A stretch of 64,000 nucleotides of DNA from an uncultured Clostridia bacterium (GTDB lineage: Bacteria > Bacillota > Clostridia > Christensenellales > CAG-917): the NCBI GenBank assembly GCA_934277615.1, contig CAKQUV010000002.1:165740-229739 (forward strand), given 5' to 3'. The notes below the pieces were generated by a model that searched no databases, had not been told where the DNA came from, and saw nothing but the letters and a program-made list of their open reading frames with translations. Position 1 is the first letter of the stretch; every line of letters begins with the position of its first letter. Made by a program: the position numbers and the translations under genes. Positions 43,069-51,493 of this stretch are shown piece by piece.

Positions 43069-43998
43069 ATGCAAGAAAATACGCAAATCGAAAGAATTAT
43101 CGATATAAAACATTTGGACAAGTCGTTTCAGGACGTGCATGCGGTCAACGATTTGTCTTTCCATGTAAAGCAAGGGGAATTGTTTGCTTTTCTCGGAGTC
43201 AACGGCGCAGGCAAGTCCACAACCATATCCATCATGTGCGGATGCCTCAAAAAAGACTCGGGCGAAGTTACGATTGACGGCAAAAACATAGATACGGACA
43301 TGCGTACGATATCTGCGGAAATCGGAGTTGTGTTTCAAAACTCAGTGCTGGATTCTCATTTGAGCGTGAAAGACAACTTGGCGGCGCGCGCAGGACTTTA
43401 CGGCATTTACGGCGCGGAGGCAAAAAAGCGCATTGACGAACTTGCCGAACTTCTTGATTTCAAGGATATTTTGAAACGTCAGGTCGGGAAACTATCCGGC
43501 GGTCAAAGACGTCGAATCGACGTTGCTCGCGCGCTTTTGCACAATCCCAAAATCCTCATTCTCGACGAGCCAACGACAGGGCTTGATCCGCAAACTCGCA
43601 AAACGCTTTGGGAAGTTGTGGATAATCATAGAAAGCAGCAGGGAATGACCGTGTTTTTGACTACGCACTATATGGAAGAGGCGGCAGACGCGGATTACGT
43701 GGTTATTCTCGACAGCGGCAAGATTGTGGCAAGCGGAACTCCGCTCGAACTTAAAAACACCTACACAGGCGATTTTATCACCGCATACAACGTGGATGAA
43801 GAGGCGGTGAAGGCTCTCGGTTTGTCGTACGAGCAGGTGCGCGACGCATTCAGAATCGCAGTGAAAGACACCATTCAGGCAAGAGATCTCATTATTGAAA
43901 ATCCTGATTTGTTTACGGATTTCGAGATTGAAAAGGGCAAAATGGACGACGTTTTCCTTTCTGTTACAGGCAAAAAGATAGGAGGAAGCGAAAAATGA
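43069..43998 (+). CDS. ABC-2 exporter ATP-binding protein (DrrA type)
   Basis: 309 residues. The nucleotide-binding domain shows Walker A GVNGAGKSTT, signature LSGGQRRR, Walker B ILILDEP and H-loop TTHYMEEA. The C-terminal ~70 residues are the DrrA/NatA-type extension. Such pairs export drugs, lipids or peptides. The start follows GCGGAGGAAAAA. It overlaps the permease gene by 4 nt. Confidence 0.92.
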   Translation: MQENTQIERIIDIKHLDKSFQDVHAVNDLSFHVKQGELFAFLGVNGAGKSTTISIMCGCLKKDSGEVTIDGKNIDTDMRTISAEIGVVFQNSVLDSHLSVKDNLAARAGLYGIYGAEAKKRIDELAELLDFKDILKRQVGKLSGGQRRRIDVARALLHNPKILILDEPTTGLDPQTRKTLWEVVDNHRKQQGMTVFLTTHYMEEAADADYVVILDSGKIVASGTPLELKNTYTGDFITAYNVDEEAVKALGLSYEQVRDAFRIAVKDTIQARDLIIENPDLFTDFEIEKGKMDDVFLSVTGKKIGGSEK

Positions 43999-44891
43999 AG
44001 GCATTTTTGGCAATAACAAAGCGCAATATCAAAGTGTTTTTCATGGATAAAGGCATGTTCTTCACCTCGCTTATCACGCCTATTATCCTACTTGTGCTGT
44101 ACATAACCTTCCTCGCCAACGTGTATCGCGATTCTTTCAATTCGTCGATGCCGGAGGGCGTGCAAATCTCAAACAGCCTTATCAACGGCACCGTCGGGGC
44201 GGAATTGTTCTCGTCATTGCTTGCAGTGTGCTGCGTTACGATTGCGTTTTGCTCCAATCTTCTTATGGTTCAGGACAAGGTCAACGGCGTGCGCAAAGAC
44301 TTTTTGATTTCGCCAATCAAGCGCTCCACGCTTGCTGTGTCCTACTTCATAGGCTCGCTCCTTACAACGCTCATCGTGTCGTACTGCGCGACGGCGGCTT
44401 GCTTTATATACATCGCAATCAACGGTTGGTATATGTCGTTTGCAGATGTTGTTCTGATACTCGTAGACGTGTTCTTGCTCACCGCATTCGGCACGGCGCT
44501 TTCGTCGGTGGTCAATATTTTCCTCAAAACCAACGGACAAGCCACGGCGGTCGGCACAATCGTTTCGGCAGGCTACGGCTTTTTGTGCGGCGCGTATATG
44601 CCCATTTCCAACTTCTCTGACGGTTTGCAAAAGACAATGTCCTTGTTGCCGGGCACTTACGGAACGTCGCTTATCCGCAATCATGCGCTAAAGGGCGTAT
44701 TTGAGGAAATGAGCGCACAAGGCTTCCCCGACGAAGTGGTTGACGGCATCGCAAAGAGCCTTGACTGCAAGCTTTCATTCTTTGGCAACGATGTGTCGAT
44801 TGGCGCAATGTACGGAGTGCTTATAGGCACGACGGCAGTCCTAATCGGAATATATGTGCTGATTTGTGCTTTTAAGAAAGACAAAAACTAA
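43995..44891 (+). CDS. ABC-2 exporter permease (DrrB type)
   Basis: 298 residues: one N-terminal membrane helix, an external loop of ~40 residues, then five more helices, the ABC-2 permease pattern. A soluble segment before the last helix (EEMSAQGFPDEVVDGIAKSLDCKLSFFG) is outside. Partner of the ATPase at 43069. Terminator follows directly. Substrate unknown. Confidence 0.9.
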   Translation: MKAFLAITKRNIKVFFMDKGMFFTSLITPIILLVLYITFLANVYRDSFNSSMPEGVQISNSLINGTVGAELFSSLLAVCCVTIAFCSNLLMVQDKVNGVRKDFLISPIKRSTLAVSYFIGSLLTTLIVSYCATAACFIYIAINGWYMSFADVVLILVDVFLLTAFGTALSSVVNIFLKTNGQATAVGTIVSAGYGFLCGAYMPISNFSDGLQKTMSLLPGTYGTSLIRNHALKGVFEEMSAQGFPDEVVDGIAKSLDCKLSFFGNDVSIGAMYGVLIGTTAVLIGIYVLICAFKKDKN

Positions 44892-44923
44892 AAAAATATC
44901 GGGCGAAAGCCCGATATTTTTTT
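44889..44923 (+). terminator. Terminator after the second ABC exporter
   Basis: AATATCGGGC and GCCCGATATT around GAAA, with a T-run. Confidence 0.9.
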
Positions 44924-44942
44924 AGTTACTAATTATTTAACT

Positions 44943-45330
44943 GGGGATAGTCGTAACTCCTTAAATGCAATTACCCCTTCCCTTCGGGCTTTCCCCTATT
45001 GCTCAAACTTGTGTCATTTCTCTACTTATACCAACATCGTTCGCAAGAGGGGAAGTCGGCACTCACATAGAAGAGTATCGTCCTATGGTTATGCCACTCG
45101 TTCGCCAACGAAAAGAACAACACTCATTGGCTCACTTGTACTAATCGTCAAGCTCGGCGCTCCACCGCTCGTCGCCTTGCGACTCGAAGCTCCGAATAAG
45201 CACATTCCGTTAATAAGTACACTTTGAATAGGCACATACCGTGTATAAGAACGCCTTGAATTAGTGTGCGTTCGGGTGTGGGCAGAGCCCACCGAAAATT
45301 ATTAATTACTAATTATTAATTATTAATTTT
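44943..45330 (+). repeat. Long mosaic intergenic repeat, copy R3
   Basis: From ATAGTCGTAACTCC to the hairpin GTGGGC-AGA-GCCCAC (about 45278-45293) and a TTAATTATTAATTA block. It has the stem GCCAACGA/TCATTGGC near 45111-45139 and lacks the inserted modules of R1, R2 and R4. No gene. Confidence 0.75.
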
Positions 45331-45332
45331 TC

Positions 45333-46502
45333 TCACAAAACTTGCAACACGAAGAACTTTAAGTATTGCGTTTCTTCGGCGCAGAGGAGTGAAGGGTGGT
45401 CGGGGGCTTGGGATTTGATTTCCATAGTGCGAACGATACGACCGCTTTCTTTTGCCGCTTCTACGAGCATTTTTTCAAAGAGAGGGAAGGTCATATAATG
45501 CGAACAAGACGAGGATATGAGATAGCCGCCTTTTTCCACGAGTTTAAGCCCCAAAATGTTGATGTCTTTATATCCGCGCATTGCGTCTTTGACTTCGCTT
45601 GCGCTCTTGCAAAATGCGGGCGGATCGAGAATGACGAGCCCGAATTTTTTGTTTTCCGCTTTGTATTTGCGCAGTGCCTCGAACACGTCGTCGCACACGG
45701 TATGCACGTTGTCAAAGCCGTTGAGGGCGGCGTTTTCGTTGACGCTGTCAAGCGCGCTTTGAGAGATGTCGACAGCAGTAACCTCTTTTGCGACGGTTGC
45801 GCAATTGAGCGAAAATCCGCCGCTGTTGCAGAAGCAATCAAGCACGGTTTTGTCCTTTGCGTAACGTCTTGCGGCAAAGCGATTTTCCTTTTGGTCGAGG
45901 AAGTAGCCCGTCTTTTGTCCGCCTTTGATGTCGACAGCCATTTTGATGCCGTTTTCAACAATTATAACTCTGTCGGGAACGTCGCCGTACAGCAAGTCCG
46001 TTTGCTCTTCCAGTCCTTCTTTTTTACGCACGGCTACGTCGCTGCGTTCGTATATGCCTCTCGGCGCAAAAAGCTCGACAAGGCACTCTACGATGAGGTC
46101 TTTGCGCATGTTTATGCCCAGAGATAGGAATTGACACACCAAAACGTCGTCGTACTTGTCGACGATGAGGGCAGGGATGTTGTCCGCTTCGGCAAATACC
46201 ATGCGATAGCAGTTGCCATAGCCGAGATTTACGCGCGTTTGATTGGCATCTATGAGGCGATTGAGATAAAAATCCTTATCGTCCTCTTGATATTCGTCTC
46301 TTATGAAAATGCGCACGAGGATTTTGGAAAGGTGATTGATATATCCCTTGCCTATAAACTTGCCGTCAAATGAATACACGCTTGCCAAAGACCCGTTTTT
46401 GTCCTTGCCTTCTATGCGCGCTACTTCGTTGGCATACACCCAACTGTGTCCTTGTCTGACGCGCTTTTCCTCGCCTTTTTTGAGATATACGCTGTATGGC
46501 AT
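45333..46502 (-). CDS. rlmI: 23S rRNA methyltransferase RlmI-type
   Basis: Class I SAM-dependent methyltransferase; family members make 5-methylcytosine 1962 in 23S rRNA. 389 residues. An N-terminal PUA domain (about 1-75, GHSWVYANEV) is followed by the Rossmann domain with VLDCFCNSGGFSLNCA (SAM site, near residue 215), LDPPAF (motif IV) and SSCSHYM (catalytic cysteine region). Single gene, minus strand, with its 3' end against repeat R3. The exact target base is inferred from family. Confidence 0.9.
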   Translation of the reverse strand: MPYSVYLKKGEEKRVRQGHSWVYANEVARIEGKDKNGSLASVYSFDGKFIGKGYINHLSKILVRIFIRDEYQEDDKDFYLNRLIDANQTRVNLGYGNCYRMVFAEADNIPALIVDKYDDVLVCQFLSLGINMRKDLIVECLVELFAPRGIYERSDVAVRKKEGLEEQTDLLYGDVPDRVIIVENGIKMAVDIKGGQKTGYFLDQKENRFAARRYAKDKTVLDCFCNSGGFSLNCATVAKEVTAVDISQSALDSVNENAALNGFDNVHTVCDDVFEALRKYKAENKKFGLVILDPPAFCKSASEVKDAMRGYKDINILGLKLVEKGGYLISSSCSHYMTFPLFEKMLVEAAKESGRIVRTMEIKSQAPDHPSLLCAEETQYLKFFVLQVL

Positions 46503-46753
46503 ATTTCACCGCCTGAATTTTATACTCAAATTATAGATATAATTTGTCCAAAAGTCAATTGTTGAGCGTATTGCTGAGACAGAGAGAAAAACGGTTCGTT
46601 TTTGCTTCAAAAATGTGCAAAAAACGATGCCGATGACGATATCGAAGACGATAAAAACGAGCAAAAAGACGGTGATTCGTCAAAAATTCAGTCTTGACGA
46701 AAACGGGAAACGGATTGATAATATAATAAAGCAGAGGCTTTAAGGAGGGAAGT
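46503..46753. other. Intergenic region rlmI to kinase-like gene
   Basis: Holds a promoter candidate for the gene at 46754 (TTGACG 46694-46699, 17-bp spacer, GATAAT 46717-46722). An open stretch ending near 46699 would encode an acidic segment (DADDDIEDDKNEQKDGDSS) but has no start codon; possibly a gene remnant. Confidence 0.4.
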
Positions 46754-47374
46754 ATGAAAACGATTGTTACGATTTCACGTCAATACGGCAGCGGCGGAAG
46801 ATTTATCGGCAGATTGCTTGCCGACGAACTCGGCATACCATTTTACGACAAAGAAATAATTGCGCAAGCTTCCGAAAATTCGGGCTTTGCACAAGAGTTT
46901 ATCAAGGAAAACGAGCAGAAAATGCGCGGCATTTCATCATTTGCGTTCACGCCTTCTGTGTGGAGTCCAAATCTCATAAACAACTTTGAAAACATCGAAT
47001 CTCGCATATATTCGAGCGAGGCGGACGCAATTGAGAAATTTGCAAAACAGGGTGCGTGCGTTATCGTGGGGAGATGCGCAGATTACGTGCTTAAAGACAA
47101 GTATAAATGCCTCGACGTTTTTATCCATGCGGATATGAAAGACAGGGTGGAGAGAGTTATCAATATCTATCGCCGCACGGACGATCCCAAGAAGGCGGAA
47201 AGACTTATTAAGGAAAACGACCGTATGCGCGCAAGACATTACCGCTACTACACAGATTCGGAGTGGGGTGCAAGCGACAATTATCACATCACGCTCAACA
47301 GCACGGTTATAGGAGTGGAAAACTGCGCGAAAATCCTGAAAGAGGCATATTTGCAATACGACAAAGAAGAATAA
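46754..47374 (+). CDS. Cytidylate kinase-like family protein
   Basis: 206 residues of the cytidylate-kinase-like family (AAA_26 group) common in Bacillota. The P-loop is SRQYGSGGRFIGRLLADELG near the start, followed by PFYDKEIIAQAS. A lid-like arginine-rich region (YRRTDDPKKAERLIKENDRMRARHY) is near residue 135. These proteins are related to nucleoside monophosphate kinases, but a true Cmk is usually encoded separately, so the substrate is uncertain. Strong AAGGAGGG ribosome site. Confidence 0.85.
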   Translation: MKTIVTISRQYGSGGRFIGRLLADELGIPFYDKEIIAQASENSGFAQEFIKENEQKMRGISSFAFTPSVWSPNLINNFENIESRIYSSEADAIEKFAKQGACVIVGRCADYVLKDKYKCLDVFIHADMKDRVERVINIYRRTDDPKKAERLIKENDRMRARHYRYYTDSEWGASDNYHITLNSTVIGVENCAKILKEAYLQYDKEE

Positions 47375-47450
47375 ACAATATAATCGATTTTACAATCATA
47401 TCGGAATAAAGATTGAGAAACAATCGAAATTCAAAGCGAAACGCTATATA

Positions 47451-47478
47451 AAAAACAGCCCTGTTCGAGCTGTTTTTT
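47451..47478 (+). terminator. Terminator
   Basis: AAAAACAGC and GCTGTTTTTT around a nine-base loop. Confidence 0.85.
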
Positions 47479-47553
47479 GACTGTTTTTTCATCCAAGTAA
47501 CGTCTATCTCGCTTTTGACAATCTGCGTTTGCGCCTTATTATATTCGGCTAAA

Positions 47554-47598
47554 CGAGATACCGTTAATCAAGATAGTTTTAATCGAGATAACGTTAAT
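47554..47598. repeat. Three tandem 15-bp repeats
   Basis: CGAGATACCGTTAAT, CAAGATAGTTTTAAT and CGAGATAACGTTAAT lie head to tail just past the 3' end of the minus-strand gene at 47611. Confidence 0.7.
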
Positions 47599-47610
47599 CA
47601 AAGTTGCGGC

Positions 47611-48114
47611 TTATTCGTTTGCTTCCTTTTTGCCAAACGATTTTATGAGAAGCGCAACGCCTTCCAAAATCGCGATTACGCCGAGCACGATGAACACAGC
47701 GTCAACCATATACCATCTTGCGACGATAAGCAATATGCCTATGACGAGCAACACGACGGGACTGAGTATAATCATGACTCTGTCATACTTCGAGGCGGTT
47801 TTGAGCCTGGATACGTTGGTCGCAAAAGCGTACACGGCATAGATGACAAGGACGATGCCGAGAATGAGCAGCGTTATATCCACTATCGTCCAGCCGCACG
47901 CTATTATGATTATGCCAACCGCAAGTTCGATTGCGCCCACAACCCAGTTTTTGGCGATAAGGTCAAGCACGCCGAGTATGATAAGCACAACGCCGACCAC
48001 TGTCAAAAGCGCACTCACGAATTGCGCGCGCAATGCGCAGAAAAGTACGCCGACGACGATAAGCAAAATTGCGCTTATTAGTTGATTCGTTTTGATTTTT
48101 TCGGATAAATTCAT
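47611..48114 (-). CDS. Small membrane protein, DUF308-like
   Basis: 167 residues with about six hydrophobic segments arranged in similar pairs (LISAILLIVVGVLFCAL, FVSALLTVVGVVLIILGVLDLI, and so on) and polar ends. Similar in layout to the HdeD/DUF308 protein at 41880, but shorter. Upstream ribosome site AGAGGTG. Function unknown. Confidence 0.7.
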   Translation of the reverse strand: MNLSEKIKTNQLISAILLIVVGVLFCALRAQFVSALLTVVGVVLIILGVLDLIAKNWVVGAIELAVGIIIIACGWTIVDITLLILGIVLVIYAVYAFATNVSRLKTASKYDRVMIILSPVVLLVIGILLIVARWYMVDAVFIVLGVIAILEGVALLIKSFGKKEANE

Positions 48115-48138
48115 TTTACACCTCTAAGTATAGTATTA

Positions 48139-48168
48139 AAAAATCGCGCAAATAAATGCACGATTTTT
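48139..48168 (-). terminator. Terminator after the dCMP deaminase gene
   Basis: AAAAATCGCGCA and TGCACGATTTTT can pair; on the minus strand the stem ends in a T-run. Confidence 0.7.
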
Positions 48169-48177
48169 GAAATTGTC

Positions 48178-48627
48178 TTATTCGGTAAATTGTTCCACCA
48201 AAATGCCTGCCTCGTTAAAGAGTTCCATAGAGAATTCGTCGGGGTAGGGATGTTTATAGACAACTCTCTTTATGCCGCTGTTGATGATGAGCCTCGTGCA
48301 GATTGTGCAGGGTTGGTGCGTGCAGTAAAGCGTTGCGCCGTCAACGGAAATGCCGAGTTTTGCCGCTTGCACTATTGCGTTTTGCTCTGCGTGGACTGCG
48401 TAGCATTTTTCAGCGCAAGTGCCGCTCTTTATGCCCAATTGATCGCGCATGCAATAGCCTTTGTCGCGGCAGTTGAGTATGCCTGCCGGCGCGCCGTTGT
48501 AACCCGTGGTCAGGATGCGCTTGTCCTTGACTATAATCGCGCCGATTGCGCGTCCTTGCCTTGCGCAACTCGTCCACGTGGAAACAAGCTCCGCCATATC
48601 CATAAATCTTTTGTCCCAGTTGTTCAT
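48178..48627 (-). CDS. comEB: dCMP deaminase (ComEB type)
   Basis: Zinc enzyme that deaminates dCMP to dUMP for dTTP synthesis. 149 residues. The zinc motifs are HAEQNAI (His and catalytic Glu) and PCTICTRL (two Cys). A second cysteine set (CRDKGYCMRDQLGIKSGTCAEKCYAVHAE) fits the extra structural zinc site of Bacillota and phage-type dCMP deaminases. Single gene on the minus strand, divergent from groES. Confidence 0.93.
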   Translation of the reverse strand: MNNWDKRFMDMAELVSTWTSCARQGRAIGAIIVKDKRILTTGYNGAPAGILNCRDKGYCMRDQLGIKSGTCAEKCYAVHAEQNAIVQAAKLGISVDGATLYCTHQPCTICTRLIINSGIKRVVYKHPYPDEFSMELFNEAGILVEQFTE

Positions 48628-48744
48628 ATACGCTCCTTGCGCGCTTATAATTTTATATAAACGAGTGTAGCACGAATTTGTACAATATTCAACAAAGTCT
48701 TTTCAAATTATCCATAAAAATTTGAAAAAACATTGCATAATATA

Positions 48745-48773
48745 TTGACATTTGGCACACGGTGGTATAAACT
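48745..48773 (+). promoter_or_regulatory. Promoter of groES-groEL
   Basis: TTGACA (48745-48750) with TAAACT (48768-48773) at 17 bp, overlapping TATAAA at 48766. Confidence 0.65.
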
Positions 48774-48774
48774 G

Positions 48775-48801
48775 TTAGCAATCAAGCACAAAGAGTGCTA
48801 A
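48775..48801 (+). promoter_or_regulatory. CIRCE operator (HrcA binding site)
   Basis: TTAGCAATC, nine bases, GAGTGCTAA. The consensus is TTAGCACTC-N9-GAGTGCTAA; only the left arm deviates (A for C at one position). It lies just downstream of the promoter, the usual place for HrcA repression of groESL. Confidence 0.9.
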
Positions 48802-48834
48802 AAGAATTATCAAACATAAAAACGGAGGCGTTAT

Positions 48835-49119
48835 ATGACAATCAAACCATTGTTTGACAAAGTTGTCATCAAGGCAATCGAAACAGATGAAAAAACCGCT
48901 AGCGGTATCGTGCTCCCGGGCGCGGCAAAGGAAAAACCGCAACTTGCAAAAGTGTTGGCAGTGGGCCCCGGCGGTATGATAGACGGAGTTGACGTGACTA
49001 TGCAAGTCAAAGTCGGCGACACGGTTCTTTATAGCAAATATGCAGGCAGCGAGTTCAAGGTGGACGGCGAAGAAGTCGTTATCGTCCGTCAAGCGGATAT
49101 TCTCGCAATCGTTGAGTAA
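48835..49119 (+). CDS. groES: Co-chaperonin GroES
   Basis: 10-kDa lid of the GroEL chaperonin, 94 residues, normal length. It shows the family start IKPLFDKVVIKAIE, the mobile loop (EKTASGIVLPGAAKEKPQ) that binds GroEL, and the end VVIVRQADILAIVE. Strong GGAGG ribosome site; groEL follows after 11 bp. Controlled by the CIRCE element upstream. Confidence 0.97.
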   Translation: MTIKPLFDKVVIKAIETDEKTASGIVLPGAAKEKPQLAKVLAVGPGGMIDGVDVTMQVKVGDTVLYSKYAGSEFKVDGEEVVIVRQADILAIVE

Positions 49120-49130
49120 GGAGGCTGTTT

Positions 49131-50747
49131 ATGGCAAAACAATTTAAGTACGGCGACGACGCAAGAAAGGCTTTGGAAGCAGGCGTCGACGCATTGGCAA
49201 ATACGGTTAAAATCACGCTCGGTCCAAAGGGAAGAAACGTTGTTCTCGACAGACCGTACGGCGCACCGCTCGTAACAAACGACGGCGTTACTATCGCAAA
49301 AGACGTTGTGCTTTCAGATCCGTTTGAGAATATGGGCGCACAAATCATTCGCGAAGTGGCAACAAAGACCAACGACGTTGCAGGCGACGGCACCACTACG
49401 GCGTCCGTTCTTGCGCAAGCAATCGTAAAAGAGGGCTTGAAGAACGTCGCTGCGGGCGCAAATCCGATGGTTCTCAAACGCGGAATCATGTATGCAACGG
49501 AAGTTGCCGTTGAAGAGCTTAAGAAGATAAGCAAGGACGTTGAGGACAAGACCGCAATCGCACAGGTCGCGTCAATCTCCGCAGGGGATGAAAAGATTGG
49601 TCAACTCATTTCCGACGCTATGGAAAAAGTCGGCAAAGACGGCGTAATCACCATCGAAGAGGGCAAGGCTATGACAACCGAGCTCAACGTGGTGGAAGGT
49701 ATGCAATTTGACAGAGGTTACGTATCTCCGTATCTTGTAACCAACACCGATAAGATGTCCGCAGAGCTCGACAACCCCGTAATCCTTATTACGGATAAGA
49801 AAATCAGCAACATTCAAGAGCTTTTGCCGCTCCTCGAGCAAGTGCTTAAAAACGGCTTGAAACTCCTTATCATCTCCGACGATATCGAGGGCGAGGCTCT
49901 TACGACCATTATCGTCAACAAACTCAAAGGCGTGTTCAACGTCGTGGCGGTCAAGGCTCCAGGCTTTGGCGACAGAAGAAAGGCGTATCTCGAGGATATC
50001 GCAGTCCTCACGGGCGGCACTTACATTTCCTCCGACCTCGGCTACGAGCTCAAAGACGTTACGCTTGATATGCTCGGCAGAGCAAAATCCGTGCGTGTGG
50101 ATAAAGACAATACCACAATCGTCGGCGGATTCGGCGCGCAAGAAGATATTTCGGCAAGAGTTGCGTCTATCCGCGCTCAAATTGCTGAATCCACGTCCGA
50201 ATACGACAAAGAAAAGCTCCAAGAGCGCGTTGCAAAACTCGCTGGCGGCGTTGCGGTTATCGGCGTAGGCGCTGCAACGGAAGTGGAAATGAAAGAGAAG
50301 AAACTCCGCATCGAGGACGCTCTCAACGCAACTCGCGCGGCTGTTGAAGAGGGTATCGTCGCAGGCGGCGGAACCGCACTTCTTTCAATCGTTCCGCAAG
50401 TCAAGAAAGCGTGTGCAAAACTTGAAGGCGACGAAGCGACAGGCGCAAAGATCGTGCTCCGTGCACTCGAAGCTCCGGTACGTCAAATCGCAGCCAACGC
50501 AGGTATCGACGGCGGCATCGTAGCCAACACGATTATGTCCTCCAAGAAGGCAAATTATGGCTATGACGCACAAAGAGAAGTCTATTGCGATATGGTCAAA
50601 GCAGGCATTCTCGATCCTACCAAAGTAACCCGTAGCGCACTTCAAAACGCCGCATCCGTAGCAAGCACTTTGCTCACGACGGAGAGTCTTGTTACAGACA
50701 TCAAGGAGCCTGCACCTGTTGCAACCCCTGCTCCCGAAATGTACTAA
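49131..50747 (+). CDS. groEL: Chaperonin GroEL
   Basis: Folding chamber subunit, 538 residues. The equatorial ATP site GPKGRNVVLDRPYGAP and AGDGTTTASVL (with the catalytic aspartate), the apical domain, and GGGTALLSI late in the protein are intact. The C-terminus ends EPAPVATPAPEMY instead of the common GGM-repeat tail. Co-transcribed with groES; terminator at 50779. Confidence 0.98.
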   Translation: MAKQFKYGDDARKALEAGVDALANTVKITLGPKGRNVVLDRPYGAPLVTNDGVTIAKDVVLSDPFENMGAQIIREVATKTNDVAGDGTTTASVLAQAIVKEGLKNVAAGANPMVLKRGIMYATEVAVEELKKISKDVEDKTAIAQVASISAGDEKIGQLISDAMEKVGKDGVITIEEGKAMTTELNVVEGMQFDRGYVSPYLVTNTDKMSAELDNPVILITDKKISNIQELLPLLEQVLKNGLKLLIISDDIEGEALTTIIVNKLKGVFNVVAVKAPGFGDRRKAYLEDIAVLTGGTYISSDLGYELKDVTLDMLGRAKSVRVDKDNTTIVGGFGAQEDISARVASIRAQIAESTSEYDKEKLQERVAKLAGGVAVIGVGAATEVEMKEKKLRIEDALNATRAAVEEGIVAGGGTALLSIVPQVKKACAKLEGDEATGAKIVLRALEAPVRQIAANAGIDGGIVANTIMSSKKANYGYDAQREVYCDMVKAGILDPTKVTRSALQNAASVASTLLTTESLVTDIKEPAPVATPAPEMY

Positions 50748-50778
50748 AAACTGCGCATTATTGCAAACAAAAACTAAT

Positions 50779-50810
50779 AAAAGTCCCTTGCACATCGCAA
50801 GGGACTTTTT
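50779..50810 (+). terminator. Terminator after groEL
   Basis: AAAAGTCCCTTGC and GCAAGGGACTTTTT around ACATC. Confidence 0.95.
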
Positions 50811-50814
50811 CATA

Positions 50815-51440
50815 GTGCGTCGCAACTCCTCTAAATGCAATATCACCCCTTCCCTTCGGGCTTTGGACTTCGGCGTTTGCGCACCGCAATCCGCCTCGTT
50901 CGCTTTGGCTACAACTCGTCTACCAGACGGGTTGCTTAACGCGTCGCGCCCATATTGCTCAAATAGATGTCATTTCTCTTTTTAAACAAACATCGTTCGC
51001 TAGAGGGGAAAGACGCGATTGACTTCGTAACAATCGCTATTCCGTCGCTTTGCTCCTTACGGCACTCACATAGATAAGTATCGTTCTCTTATTATGCCAC
51101 TGCGCTTTGTGCGCCGGCTACGCAACAACACGGCGCAGTCGCTTGTACTACACCCACAAGGCTTCCACACACAAAAGACAAGCGAACGATAGCGCAATAT
51201 ATAAGATGAAAGCGCAGTCTTTTGTGTGAAGGAAAAAAGGAGCACCAAGGCAAAAAGCAAGCAATTGGCACAAGTGACAATTGTGGCTAAAAGCCTTGTG
51301 TGTGACGCAAGCTTGGCGCTCGATGCGGTCGGCGCCTTGCGCCTCCACGCTACGAATAAACACATACCGTTAATAAGTACGCCTTGAATAGGCAAATTGC
51401 GTATATAAGTAGGCAACGAATGAGTGTTCGTTATTTTTTA
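50815..51440 (+). repeat. Long mosaic intergenic repeat, copy R4 (longest)
   Basis: Starts CGTCGCAACTCC and ends near CCGTTAATAAGTACGCC and beyond. It carries the hairpin AACTCGTCT-ACC-AGACGGGTT (about 50920-50940), the GCGATTG/CAATCGC module (51012-51041), the GCGCTTTGTGCGCC module, and the same inserted module as R1 (about 51150-51295). No credible gene. Confidence 0.75.
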
Positions 51441-51493
51441 TAGATTATTCCATAAATTCTAATTAATAAATCATCTTGCGCATATCATTAAAT

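Noticed and set aside
46571..46699. Possible acidic protein remnant before the kinase-like gene
   Set aside because: No start codon in frame and only about 40 residues; noted under the intergenic entry but not called a gene.
48775..48801. Mismatch in the CIRCE left arm as a sign of a different operator
   Set aside because: Single-base deviations are common in functional CIRCE sites; the right arm is perfect and the position is standard.
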